The position numbers and the translations under genes are program-made. A stretch of DNA of 64,000 bases from Epiperipatus broadwayi (Eukaryota > Onychophora > Udeonychophora > Euonychophora > Peripatidae), in contig JAQFVV010006630.1 of assembly GCA_028023455.1 (NCBI GenBank), positions 310,001 through 374,000 on the forward strand, written 5' to 3'. This document shows positions 36,078 through 49,400 of this stretch, piece by piece; positions within the stretch are counted from its first letter, which is position 1, and every line of letters begins with the position of its first letter. The notes beneath the pieces were generated by a model. The model was not told where the DNA came from. It saw only the letters and a program-made list of their open reading frames with translations, and did not search any database.

Positions 36078-37772
36078 TTTAACGGAAACATGCCGATCGA
36101 AAGCTTAACTTTCCCTTTTATTTATATATAATGGGGAATTCTTAAAATTCAAGATCGACCACCTTCCGCTACCGCAAGCAGAGAGAACATACTTACATAA
36201 ACGAGTCTATATCCATACTTGACCGAACCTGTAACTATATGAGTATAGCCCCAGGTTATCTTTCTCGGTCAACTATCTCTCGACTGCTGTAAGATTTAAT
36301 AGAGATACAGTGCTTGAATATTTATAAATTTTAATGGGATCAAAATAATGCACCACCAGCTTCACGTGTTAATTCAGTACTCAAAATGAGTAATAATTAA
36401 TTTCCCAAATCCTAAGACTATATTACTTTTTTGGAGTGGCGAAGAACGAGACGAAACAGATTTAAATCAATCATAAATATTTTAATAGAATAAATTAACA
36501 ATGAAAGAAAGACTTTAAATCATTAACACACAATTAAAAAAAACAGATTATTTGCTATAATGCTACGAGTAAACAAAATAAAAAGATCCTATAAATGATT
36601 GTACCTTTATAAGTCGTCCTTCCAGATATATATAAAAAAAATTAAATAATGGCTGTCTCATTCAAAGTAAGAATTTGGCCATTGTCTCAATAAATGTATG
36701 TGCACATGGAAATATAAAATGTAGTATACATATTTACCTAGGTTTTTAAGTCTCTGAATTAATTTGAAGTCTTGCTGACCGCCACGTAGAATTTCTCCAC
36801 TTCTTTTGCAGGGAACGGTCGCTCTTAAGTTAGATTTTGGTTGTGGGAACTCCTCTGCATTTCGGACATCAAGGACCAGCCAAAAACGAATCCTCCGACA
36901 GGCACTACATCGGCAGTTGTTACATCTAGACTGGAACCATTAGAGCACAGTGAGTCTGGATCGGCAAGCGATCATGACGGCCCTTAGCTAGCCATTCTTG
37001 ATGAGGTACTGACGTTAGAAATCATATCTCGTTAACTATGGCTGCTTATTATCGGAGCAGTCTTTCCACCAACCTCTCGACAAGAAGTCTCCAACTCTAA
37101 TCTCTATACTGAAAACTTTTTAATTAAAAAAATTCCACAGTCCTTTGTTCTTTCGATCTTTTGTTTTCACTTTTATTTCCACCTCTCTTTTCTTAATATG
37201 CCTTCAGCCATTTACATAGATTTACTCTTTACATAATTTTGTAGCACTATGTACATTTATTTCTTATTTCTCTTTTAATTAAACAGATTTTAATAAAATG
37301 GTTTTTTTTTATTTTATTTTGACAAGCATTAATTATTGCTGTCTTTATCCCACTTCAAACACACTCCATACATGCATTTCGTTTTATCGTCAAATGTGTA
37401 CTTTTATGACCCACATCCTTATCTTTCGGTCATGTTTTAAATTTCTGTTTTATTCTTATTTAAATTTTTCAAACTCTACTTTTCTTATACATCATATTTC
37501 AATTTGTCTTTCATTTAGATTTCTTTATTACTATTAATTTTCTAATGTACAATTTCAATATTTCTAACTTATTTTTCATTTCACAAAATCTTAACATTGG
37601 AGGGTAAAAGATAAGAATCTTTTCGATTCTAATTCCCTCTCTTTTCGTAATTAAAACATTTCTTTGTTTATAATTTTTTAAACTCACTTTTTTATTATTC
37701 CAAATGCAATATTTAATATTCTTTAAATGTTAAATATCTATATGTGTGACTGCAGTATGTGCGATCATCACA
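36078..37772 (-). repeat. 3' LTR (~1,695 bp)
   Basis: Matches 41,657-43,352 along its whole length. On the plus strand it starts TTTAACGGAAA (a TG in the sister LTR, so one terminal base has changed) and ends GCGATCATCACA, giving TG...CA ends in element orientation. Confidence 0.9.
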
Positions 37773-37777
37773 TTACA

Positions 37778-37790
37778 CCGTTCCCCTCTA
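37778..37790 (-). other. Polypurine tract of the LTR element
   Basis: On the minus strand, TAGAGGGGAACGG lies five bases before the 3' LTR start. This is the expected primer for plus-strand DNA synthesis. Confidence 0.7.
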
Positions 37791-38894
37791 AAATTTTTTT
37801 CTTAAAAATTTTTTAATTTAATGCATTGAAAGCTAGCTGCTCCTAACTACTGTTAGAACCTTTTCATATCCATGCACTCCTAATATGATTTAGTGATGAG
37901 ATTGTTTTTAGAGAGGCAACCAGGCAAATTACATTCATAGTCTGACGACCCAACCAGCATTACTAAACAGATTTAATCTCATTATAAACAATACATGAGT
38001 ATTTCTGCCTCCTACTTGTATATACAGGTTTGAGTCCACAGGATATCTTTGTGATTTGATTAAACCTGTTCATACCTCACATTTTACAAATGATAACCCT
38101 CTGAGTGACAACTCTGGTCACTATACCAAGGTGGGTTGGGAGGCTGGCATCTTTTTATTCAGCTCATCCATGAGCTCGGAATATTTTACTGATAGCTCAC
38201 ATTTTTATAAAGGGGTTTTCTCCCCATACATTGAATTCTAATCCATTAACTTACGATATTTGTCAAATATCTAACTGGAAATTTTAATCCAGTGAGTCAT
38301 TATGAGAAGGGAATCTGTCCCTGTCTTCTTTATTTAATAAGATCTGGTGGCCGCAGAACACACATGAATGCATAACAGAGAAGGCTCACCATATACTGCT
38401 AAGATCCACCTACAAATATCTATACCTACACACCTTCAGCCTCTATCTATGATCTCACACTACTATCTATCATCTGTTTTTCTTAGTTTATTCTAAAGTC
38501 CTTTATACTGTTTGCCATTTACTGGCTCATTCTTCTTTATATTTTCATGATCAATATTTCCTAATTTCATGTCCATTTTCCATGGTCGAATTCCATTTCC
38601 AATCTGGTATCAGTGAATCCTTCCTTTATTGGTGATTGCACTTAGGTTTTATCTGGTGGTTGTCTTTCTCTATTGACTTCACATCTGCCTCCTCTGGGAT
38701 GTGGATTTTGATCCCTACGTTCTTGGACTTCAGTCCTGTCATATGGACGCTTCCATTCTGTCTCCAATCTTTGTCATCCATTTTCCTGCCTCCTTGGGTT
38801 CCACTCTGTAGAATATCTCTGGTTTTCTCTCCATCGTCCACTAGGATCCCAACCATTTTATATTATAAGTGGTTCTTTTGGAGGCAGTCTAGGT

Positions 38895-40091
38895 TTATAT
38901 CCATCCTCCTTCTGGTCGGCCCTGGTGGTATCCAATGCACTTAGCAACTTGGCCACACAGTCCACCGTCTTCCTCTCTGTACTGATTAGTGTCTGTTCTA
39001 TCTTTTGGGAACCCAAGCCTAGTTATCTGGAGTATTTGCATCTCAGACAATGGGTTTGAGGTCATCATCCGTAACTTGGCTACTTGATGGAGAAAGAATG
39101 TTGTAAACGATTCTCCCGGTCTCCATTTCTCCTGTGTTATCTGATGCAGCATGTCTTCTTGGAATTCCTCACTCCAGTAACTGGTCCTCAATGCTTTATG
39201 GTATTCTGCAAATGTTGTGGGCTTCTGGAACAGGGAGTTCCACCAGACTTGTGATTCGCCCTGCAAGTGACTGCAGGAGACTGCTATCTTGGCATCCTCA
39301 TCCATACTACTAAACTTGAAATACCGTTCCAGGCTTCCCAAGTGCTCCATAGGGCTTTCTCCAGGATCTCCAGCGAACACTTGTATTTTTAGAAATTGGT
39401 GGACGCTGATAGGATAATCCATGTGATTTCCAGAGCCCATATCTATACATTCTCCATTTGTTCTTGGTCCTATGCCCTTGACTTCGGTATTGGCACTGTT
39501 ATTGGCTGACCTATTTATCCTCTCTTCAAATTTTGTGTTTAACCTTTCTACTGCCTTCACTATCTGAATTATATTCCCCTGCATGCTTGTCAGTATCCTA
39601 CTATCTTCTAGTCTTATCACTTCAACTTCCTCTTCTTTTTCTAACTTTCTTATTCTCTTCTCTGGCTACCCTATGTCTTCCCTCAGATCAAACTCTGCTG
39701 ATTCTCTATCTATACTCTTGGCCCTTTCTAATTCATCATATACACATGGCGCCATACTCTTTTGTTCATTCCACTTAATTTACCTGTCATGTCTATTTCC
39801 TGTGTTCTTTGCCTCTGATTGCTTGATGACATCATTTCTAATTTCTTCCATGACTTCAGCAATTCTTTTCTGGTTGTCTATTTCTATCTTTACTCTCCAT
39901 TCTTCCATCCTTCTTTCCTGTCTGTCCATGTATTCTTTCATGAATTGCTGTTGCTCAACCCTCATTTGCCTTAGCATATCCATGATATCACTATAGTTTA
40001 TTTTACCCTTTACTTTCATCTCCTTATCTTCATTCCCTTCTCTTACTTCCTTTTCTTGAAGGTCCACTTTAGCTTGGGACCTTGTATGCAT
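38895..40091 (-). pseudogene. gag of the LTR element, interrupted by two in-frame stops
   Basis: The frame starts at the ATG at 40091-40089 with MHTRSQAK, a start common among Ty3/gypsy Gag proteins. The first hundred residues are charged and probably coiled (MRVEQQQFMKEYMDRQERR). A TAA at 39,780-39,782 and a TAG at 39,666-39,668 interrupt the same frame, which otherwise continues to the TAA at 38,895. The capsid-like core is near residues 235-370: FAGDPGES, LGSLERYFKF, CSHLQGESQVWWNSL and WRPGESFTTFF, typical of the retrotransposon Gag domain. I see no CCHC knuckle. A 76-codon frame at 38,626-38,856 may be a shifted remnant of its C-terminus. The product would assemble particles if intact. 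With these stops it cannot. Confidence 0.85.
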
Positions 40092-40699
40092 AGATATCAA
40101 TTTATTCAACCTTTGATCTGTGTTTGTTAGTATTGTTTTACTGAACTCTTCCGAATATATTTATATAAAAAATTTCTTTCTACTGACTCTTTGCTTTTTA
40201 CTTTGATTAGCTATTTAATTTACTTATTATTTGTCAGTTAGCATTTAGATCACTAGCCAACCCAAACATCCACACTCTGGTTCACCATCTTGTCTTCCTT
40301 CCCTAGATTCGTTTGACTGCCTGCCCCACCTTGATGACTGTCCTATATTTCCCCTACTTATCCAACTCTGACTCACTATACATCAATTAATACTGCTCTT
40401 ATGTATTACCTTTAACTATAATTTCAACTGAATTTGAGTTCCTGCTATAGGGTAGTGTTAAGTGTATTCATTTATTATTCAATTTCATTAAGGCTATCGC
40501 CAATTCACCCACACATTTATTTTTCCATTTCTTAATATTCTACATTATACCTTGGTATTTTACTTATTGCTTTCTTATCATGGTCATAAAATCCCACCAA
40601 TATTTTATTTTCTAATATTACGTTTATAGTTTTCGATCACTTTAAGGTTACGGCTGTTTAAAACAAATCATACACATATATTTTCTTTAACACACTAAC

Positions 40700-41240
40700 A
40701 TTCTTCGTTACACCCACTATGTTTGTACTTTATCGATCACTTTACTATTTTAAAATCATACATATATATTCCCTTCCATTTAACAGATATACTTTGTTGT
40801 ACCAGATATGTTAGTAATTTATTGATCAAATTATCCTCACGATTATTTTTAAAATCAGACATATATATTTCCCTCAACTTAACTAAGATACGCGAACATT
40901 TTTATCATTTATCATTAAAAATATTTTATTTTCAGCTTAACTGGGATACGTTATTATTACACCACACATATATATCTCTTCAACTTCGCTTATATATGTG
41001 ATTATCCTAGAGTCCTACATATATATTTCTTCACTTAACTTAGTTCTGCGACTATTTTAATTATTTAACATTTATAATATTTTATTTTCAGCTTGACTGA
41101 GATATGCTATTATTAACTCACACATATATCTTTTCACTTCGCTTATATATGCAATTATTCTAGAGTCTGAGATATATTTTCTTCAACTTAACTTATATAC
41201 GCGAACATTTTTTTATTATTTATCATTAAAACCTTCCTGA
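40700..41240. repeat. Diverged tandem repeat (~157-bp period) in the LTR-element leader
   Basis: ATATTTTATTTTCAGCTT occurs near 40,921 and again near 41,077. ACGCGAACATTTTTATCATT near 40,893 recurs near 41,210, two periods away. CACACATATATATCTCTTC and ACATATATATTTC blocks recur between them. About three diverged units lie between the primer site and gag. Confidence 0.7.
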
Positions 41241-41635
41241 AACTTTGTTGTTTTATTCTTTTTTTTTTCTGAAATGATTTATATTTCATTGACAGCAATT
41301 AGATCGAGATAACTAATACTTTGTTCATGATGATTATATTTGGATATCTCTTGTCTTATATTAAATACGTCACTACGAATTTCAAAACTTTCTTAATAAA
41401 AAAATAAATTCCCCTCTTTCTATCCTTTGTACACATTTGATGTTGAAACACATATATAAAGTATTATAAAGTAAAAAAAAATTATCCCCTTCATCTTCGC
41501 TTCTCACCACTCTAACTTACGATGCTAATTTTATATATTTCGAAAACACATATTTTTTTTTTGTTTCAAAAAATATTTATGTTGTTTTATAAAATTTATT
41601 CAACATGTGATCACTAATTGCACAGCAATAGAAAT

Positions 41636-41653
41636 CCTGGACACTGACCCCCA
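41636..41653 (-). other. Primer-binding site of the LTR element
   Basis: Immediately after the 5' LTR (minus strand ...CCGTTACA, then TTT) comes TGGGGGTCAGTGTCCAGG. It begins TGG, as expected for pairing with a tRNA CCA end. I cannot name the tRNA with confidence. Confidence 0.6.
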
Positions 41654-41656
41654 AAA

Positions 41657-43352
41657 TGTAACGGAAATACGCCGATCGAAAGCTTAACTTTCCCTTTTAT
41701 TTATATATAATGGGGAATTCTTAAAATTCAAGATCGACCAACTTCTGCTACCACAAGCAGAGAGAACATACGGACATAAATGAGTCTATATCCATACTTG
41801 ACCGAACCTGTAACTATACGAGTATAGCCCCAGTTTATCTTTCCCAGTCAATTATCTCTCGACTGCTGTAAGATTTAACAGAGTTACAGCACTTGGATAT
41901 TTATAAATTTTAATGGGATCAAAATAATGCACCACCAGCTTCACATGTTAATTCAATACTCAAAATGAGTAATAATTATTTTCCCAAATCCTAAGACTAT
42001 ATTACTTTTTTGGAGTGGCGAAGAACGAGACGAAACAGATTTAAATCAATCATAAATATTTTAATAGAATAAATTAACAATGAAAGAAAGACTTTAAATC
42101 ATTAACACACAATTAAAAAATACAGATTCTTTGCTATAATGCTAGGAGTAAACAAAATAAAAAGATCCTATAAATGATTGTACCTTTATAAGTCATCCTT
42201 CCAGATATATATAAAAAAAATTAAAGAATGGCTGTCTCATTCAAAGTAAGAATTTGGCCATTGTCTCAATAAATGTATGTGCACATGGAAATATAAAATG
42301 TAGTATGCATATTTACCTAGGTTTTTAAGTCTCTGAATTAATTTGAAGTCTTGCTGACCACCACGTGGAATTTCTCCACTTCTTTTGCAGGGAACAGTCG
42401 CTCTTAAGTTAGATTTTGGTTGTGGGAACTCCTCCGCATTTCGGACATCAAGGACCAGGCAAAAACGAATCCTCCAGCAGGTGCTACATCAGCAGTTGTT
42501 ACATCTAGACTGGAACCATTAAAGCACAGTGAGTCTGGATCAGCAAGCGATCATGACAGCCCTTAGCCAGCCATTCTCGATGAGATACCGACATTAGAAA
42601 TCATATCTTGTTAACTATGGCTGCTTATTATGGGAGCAGTCTTTTCATCAAACTCTCGACAAGAAGTCTCCAACTCTAATCTCTATACTGAAAACTTTTT
42701 AATTAAAAAAATTCCACAGTCCTTTGTCCTTTCGATCCTTTGTTTTCGCTTTTATTCCCACCTCTCTTTTCTTAATTTGCCTTTGGCCATTTACATAGAT
42801 TTACTCTTTACATAATTTTATAGCACTATGTACATTTATTTATTTCTCTTACTTAAACAGATTTTAATAAAATTGTTTTTTTTATTTTATTTTATTTTGA
42901 CAAGCATTAATTATTGCTGTCTTTATCCCATTTCAAACACACTCCATACACGCATTTCGTTTTATCGTCAAATGTGTACTTTTATGACCCAGATCCTTAT
43001 CTTTCGGTCATGATTTAAATTTCTATTTTATTCTTATTTAAACTTTTCAAACTTTACTTTTCTTATACATCATATTACAATTTGTTTTTCATTTAGATTT
43101 CTTTATTACTATTAATTTTCTAATGTACAATTTCAATATTTCTAACTTATTTTTCATTTCACAAAATCTTAACTTTGGAGGGTAAAAGATAAGAATCTTT
43201 TCGATTCTAATTCCCTTTCTTTTCTTAATTAAAACATTTCTTTGTTTATAATTTTTTAAACTCACTTTTTTAGTATTCCAAACGCAATATTTAATATTTT
43301 TTAAATGTTAAATATATATATATGTGTTACTGCAGTATGTGCGATCATCACA
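41657..43352 (-). repeat. 5' LTR (~1,696 bp)
   Basis: On the plus strand it runs TGTAACGGAAATACGCCG ... GCGATCATCACA. It should carry the promoter for minus-strand transcription. The left portion shows about 20 differences from its partner over 350 bp; the rest is more similar. Confidence 0.9.
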
Positions 43353-46150
43353 ATATATATATATAGATCGATAAATTATTATTTTTGGGGAAAAAACCAT
43401 ATATTACTTTGCATTACAATCCGATATTTTGACGGACTAGCAACTGCCATTATCAAGGTTAACTTTTGAAAGAAAAATCATTAGATCTCAAACAATAACC
43501 TGACTCAGTGTGAGAAGAGAAATGAGATTTAACTTGAAGTAGTTCAGCATTCAATATATATATTGTACCAGTCAAAACAGTATGCTCACTTAACAAGATT
43601 CAAATCCTAAGCAAAGGTACCTCGAATCTGATAATGCTCAAGATACACAGGTCTGGAGCAATCCTGAATTCTAACCTATTTGCCTATTCTTCGAATCTCT
43701 GACCCAATGAACAACAATCCTGATGATACACTACAATTATTTTAATTCTGGGCTCGGAATCAAAGTGGTAGAGCATAAGATCAGACTGATGATGATGATC
43801 GAGATAAGAGTAACCCAGAAATTACATTTATTACAGTTATATTTATTAATGCCAAGTTATTAGCTAAAGAAACATAGTTCTAAATATTAATTAGAAAATA
43901 ATAATTCAACAACAAACCAGGATTTACATGAAATATATATTTAATAATATATTGAGAAAACACATATATATATTACAAAAGTGTTTCATGCTGGGAATAT
44001 TATACATTTACAAAACTTGGGGATTTGGTTTTATAAAATCCCCTTTACATTATGTATTTAACGAATATAATTTTAAGGAGTGTACAGTATTATAACTTGT
44101 GCAGAGTTAATATGCCAATTTAATAACATTTTACTAACAGGATGTTGTGGATGCCTAAAATAAATATAAAAGTCCATGACAGGTTTAGTAGTAAATGATT
44201 TATTTGATAAACAGACAAAATATACAATTTTAATCATTTATCTATCTTATAAAAACCATTATATGTACTTTTATTGGCATTGATTGGAAAAGACATCTTT
44301 AGAATAAGTATACAAGAAACAAACAATGCGCTACATTTACGAGAATAAATTATATAATCATTAATACAAATTACATTTATGTCTATGGGAATCGATAAAC
44401 ATTTTTAAAGAAAGCAGTTTTAAAATCAACATACAGACTAATTAGCATGTTGGTGCATTTCAGGAATGAGTCATTATTTCCAACACCTAACGAAAGGTCA
44501 AGCAGGCATAAATCCATTAACTAAAACAGTAATGATGCTAGCATGTAATAAAGAAATCTGGCCTTTATGGCAGTTTTGGATATTCTATCATTTTTAAAAG
44601 AATATTTGAAACGAACTTAGATTTGATGTGCCCGTGCATTTTGGCAGAGCAATATCGATGGAGAGGCTGGGTTTGAAAACCAGAGCCAGATGTACAGTCA
44701 TCTGCAGCACATCAACCCATAAGCCTCATGTTCCACAGGGAGAAGTGTCCCTGATTACAAATGATTTTGAGAACAAGTAGGTGGGGAAATTCGCATTTCC
44801 GAAGTCTCCAAATGACAAAGCAATAGAGAAATATATATGTGGAAGTACCATAAAAGAATGGAAAGGTATGACAGCAGCATTGTACATGTACAATAAACTT
44901 AATATACTTTATTCGAAAGACTGTAAATGGTTTGACTTCTGCGCAATGATATATTTAAATAAAGAATCATTCAGAAAATTATACTAGTGCAGTATTCAAG
45001 GCCAAGCAAGATATACATATGTAAGTTGTATAATAATAAGAGTACAATAATAAATGTAGAATAAAACTAATAACTTGTAATGTAAAATGAATATGTAAAA
45101 TAATAATAATAAGTGTATAATAATAAGAGTATAATAACAAATGTAGAATAAAATTAATAACTGTAATGTATAATAAAAATGTAAAATAACTGTATAGTAA
45201 TTATGTATAACGATTGTGTAAAATTGTGATGTTGTTAAATCATAGAAAGCCAGCTGAACTTATAGGGTCAGAAAACTATATAAAATACCATATATGGTGA
45301 GAAATGTAAAAATACTGCGTGTATGTGAAAACATATGTGGAAACACCATATATGGTTAGGTATGTAAAAGACTCCAGAAGTCTTGAGGGATATATAATGA
45401 AATGGTCAGTTTCATCCATCTGCCCGTTTCACTTGTTACCCACACATCTATCTATATGCCAGGTTTAAACCTTCCCAGAGTACCCATCTGAATAACATTA
45501 AATTATTATAGATGCAGAATCAGTATATATATGCGAGCAGTATGTTTGTAATTTAATTGAATATGTATAGATTACAGATATATATCAATTTTATAAATAT
45601 TTCTAATTTAGGAAATATTTTAGTCTAAATTATTTATGTTAATGGTATATATATTACAGATAGGTAAATTCATTTTTTAGATATTTCTATTTTAAGAAAT
45701 ATTTTAATTAAATTAGTTAGCAACTTTATTATTGTATTAGTGAAATCGCATATGCACATCTCCTGTATTCTGCATTTATTCTACCGACTCTGGTTATAAA
45801 ATGTTTTCTGCTGATTACAGGGTAATTTTGTCAAGATAACATTCGATTTTGGAAACAGATTTGATGTAGGTCACGCATTTAATCCTAAAATAGTCCTAAA
45901 ATAGCGTGGATATTGTTTGAAATATAAAATGTTGACTACAAGATAAGCAAGAAAACAGAATCTAAATTACTTTGTTATCACTAAAATTGTTTGTCTAAAT
46001 AAAGAAATGAGTTTTTCTGCCAGTAGGAACAATTAAATGTTTGGCTAAAATAAAATGGATTGTTCAGCTATGCAAAAAAATAACAGGTGGGCAGATTTCA
46101 AAAGGTATAAATACTTGAAGTTTTATTAACAAGATCAATCATATATATAT
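43353..46150. other. Unassigned AT-rich sequence
   Basis: No gene recognised. Imperfect ATAATAATAAG-like runs occur near 45,020-45,140, and short direct repeats (ACCATATATGGT) near 45,290 and 45,343. Confidence 0.5.
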
Positions 46151-46400
46151 TAAGTGAACTGTAGGCCAAATCTACGCCGGTTTCACCTTAAAATGTGCGA
46201 GTAGAGGCCGTAATTCACCGCCTCTCCTCTGAGAATGGAGAGCTTCGGTCCAATGAAACCTAATGCCATCACCAGCAAAACTAGCCCACGGAAAAAATCT
46301 CTGTTAACTGTGCATCATCTTAAAGTGTCAACTTATTATTGTCCCAAGTGCTTCAAAACCAGCTGCAATGGAAACAACTAAACGGTAAATTTTCTCAGAG
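46151..46400. other. GC-richer, possibly structured patch
   Basis: GTGAACTGTAGGCC to CCACGG is clearly richer in G+C than its surroundings. It contains a small hairpin, CTCTCC-(TCTGAGAAT)-GGAGAG. It could be a fragment of a mobile element or a structured RNA; no family is recognised. Confidence 0.3.
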
Positions 46401-49400
46401 CTCTTGTCTATAAACAGTGACTTTTGTTTCTCTATTTTAAAAGCTAGCTATCCACTAAATCTATTTTCCCAAACACCTTTACTAAAATCTACAAAAAAAA
46501 AGGATTGTTAAATGCTAAGTCTTGCCTGATTATAGAATGCTAAAACCTGTGTGATTATAAAATTTAAATTCTCTTTTATAATATAAAAATCAAATTTTCT
46601 TTTAAATTGTAAAACTCCTAATATAATCTATATTAAATGTATAATTTTCTGCGGTCTTTTTATGCCTATTTCTAAATCTATTCCATTTATTTTATGATTT
46701 TATCATTTTAATATAATATGTGTATTTAATATGCCAAATGACTCGAAATTGCAAGTTTATAAATATCATTTTAGCATATCGATTTGCGAAGATAATTTCA
46801 AATCTTCATTATGATTTAATATTAAATAATTGAATTATTATTCATTCTCACTCGCTGTTTCAAAATCATATTATGTTATTGATTAAGTTTTGGGTATCAA
46901 TATTACAATAATCAGTTATCTAGCTATTTTATGCAGTTTGCTTAATTTTAGTTATGAATTATAACTATTTATATATATAACTCATATATCACCGGAACTA
47001 GCCACAGGAATATTTCCAAAGCATATTTTAATATTTTATTCGTAATTACCCCGCAAATATGCTTTATCCTTCTTAGATTTATTTATGTTGAGACGCAGGT
47101 GATAATATTAAACTAGGTTACTAATTAATTTAGTCCCTTAATAGTATATTTAAAATACTAAATTTGAGAACTGGATTATATAGATATGCAAATATACGCT
47201 ATCTAATATTAAGGCATGACAATGTAATGTTACACAATTGTGTTATATATATGTATAAGTTGCGAATGTGTCTTTACAAAGTACGCAATGTACATTTATC
47301 AGCTTGCTTCATGATTTTCAGCTGGCAGAAGTCACTCTCATCCACTTTAGTTCAGGTTCAAGCACACTTTTAGGACTAGGGCACAATGACCTAGATGATT
47401 CATAATGCTTATCCGACTACCTGAACTACTAATGTTCTTATTTGTGGCAAGTTGAGCAGTCTTAGGGCAAACCGAGTCTTTGGAGACTGAAGCCCATGAA
47501 TAATGACTCATTCGCATATTTTTGCTTAATTAATATTTTAATATGTGCCATAGAGGATATGGGTAAACCTATCATAAATCAGTTTTCTCCCCCTTTATAT
47601 TAAACGCTTATCTAGCATTAGTATACGTCCTAATCTAGGCTAACCTGCGTATCTCTGAGCCTAATTACATGCTTGAATTAACTCTGTATTAAATATACGC
47701 CATAAGAGTGTTATGATAGTTAGTTATATAGCTTTGGCTATAAAGTTCCGCATGATCTAGCAGACTACAAGAGAGCTAGAAATTTGGCATATTAATTAAT
47801 ATAGGCATGAAATCCCAATACTGCTCTACACATTATTAAACGCTTATAACGAAATATATAACATGAATCTCAGCAGTTATCTAACGCCTGCAAGCATTAT
47901 ATCTCATGTTCCCACCATATAATTTGGTATGTTTTAATTTATTGTTTGCTATTGTTTTATTAAAGTAATCATATTTAAAATTATAACTCATTTGCATATT
48001 TTATTGTCCGTGAATTCATTTTGTCCAACTCTATATTTAATTGCACACACACTATTTCATATATATGTAGATCAGCCTGTTAAATTCTATAATTAATTAC
48101 TTAGCCATATGTGTATATATCTTATCAAATCAGTGATAAATTAGTTAAATTATGAGTCTCTTGTTTTACTGGGAGTGACTGCTGGACTGAGAGTGAATTG
48201 ACTGTCTGTGTACATTGAGGAATGTTATCCATAGGGTAGTAAATCATTGAGCAGAGGTGAAAGGGTTGAATGTTGGTCGGATTCTGGATCACAGGATCTG
48301 AATTCGATCAGCTTTAGTGTATTTTGCCTATGTTCTAGATTTTGTTGCGTGGAGGGACAATTCTTACCGTTACAATAAACCCCCATAACCTGATCTATTT
48401 GTTCTAAGTATTAATTATAAGTCAGAGACTTCTGCCTCTGTAAATCCAAAAGCAAGAATAGGGTTATAATATGCAGGTCACCATGACATTTTATTATTTT
48501 ATTACGCCTTATAATAGGCAATGTATATAGTTAAAAGTATTTGTATTAAACTATAATCTTACCATCTCAATTCTCCTTTGTCCATTTATTTACTTGCTGG
48601 TCATAAGACACAGCAACTAGAAAATAACTCTTTAACTAAAACATTAAACTAACAAATTTTTATATTTAATTTTGATTCCCATATACGTATGAACTGATAG
48701 AATTATCCCTCCAGGCAACAACAAGAAAAGGTGAAATAATTATTTAGGTTCACGATCTTTTAAAATGAAAATTTAAAGACAAATTTAAAGAAGAAAGTAA
48801 AATATGCATCCACAATAAAATATTTTAGATAAAAGTAACATGAATAACAGATTTAAATATGACACCAACCTAGTGAGCGATTTCTGTTACAAATGAATAC
48901 AACTATACTAATAAATTTAATTGAAACCCCTGCTTCTTTCTCCATTAACCAAAGAAAATAGACTTTTATAAAACTTGCGAGGTTGATGGACATCGGCATA
49001 TTAAAGAAAATAAATTATACATCTATATTAAACAAAATAAGTTAAATATTTAATTGACCGGCACAAAGCTATATAATATAAATTAAACGTGAAAGGTAAG
49101 TTAAAATACATTATATTAGGAAGGGATTACAGAGAGAGAATTTAAAAGCAAAATTAGCAGAAGCTTATAAATTAATATATAAATTAAAATATGAAGGTAG
49201 AACTACATATTACAAAAGTATTTACTTATGAAGGCAGCTCTACATAAGGACCATATCATCATGACGTAATGTCCATTGGACCCTTCAAATTAATATAAAA
49301 GGACAAGTTTGAAAATTATTAATTAATTATTATTATGATGTGACTATATGTATTAGTACGGAGTTGGAGGTGAAGGGATTGAAAGACGCACTTTCAATTC

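Larger units (their letters stand above)
36078..43352 (-). mobile_element. Gag-only Ty3/gypsy-type LTR retrotransposon (non-autonomous)
   Basis: Two directly repeated LTRs (36,078-37,772 and 41,657-43,352) bound an internal region of 3,884 bp. On the minus strand the order is 5' LTR, primer-binding site, long leader, gag, polypurine tract, 3' LTR. I find no protease, RT, RNase H or integrase in any frame, and about 1.1 kb between gag and the 3' LTR is non-coding. This makes it a large gag-only derivative that would depend on a partner's pol. The flanks are (TA)n, so the target duplication (ATATA or TATAT) is ambiguous. LTRs differ at about 5% of sites by eye, suggesting an insertion that is not very recent. 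Confidence 0.88.

Noticed and set aside
37773-38625. Hidden pol (protease, RT or integrase) in the LTR element
   Set aside because: I looked on both strands for DTG/DSG, YxDD and HHCC-type patterns in 37,773-38,894 and 40,100-41,656 and found none; only short frames exist.
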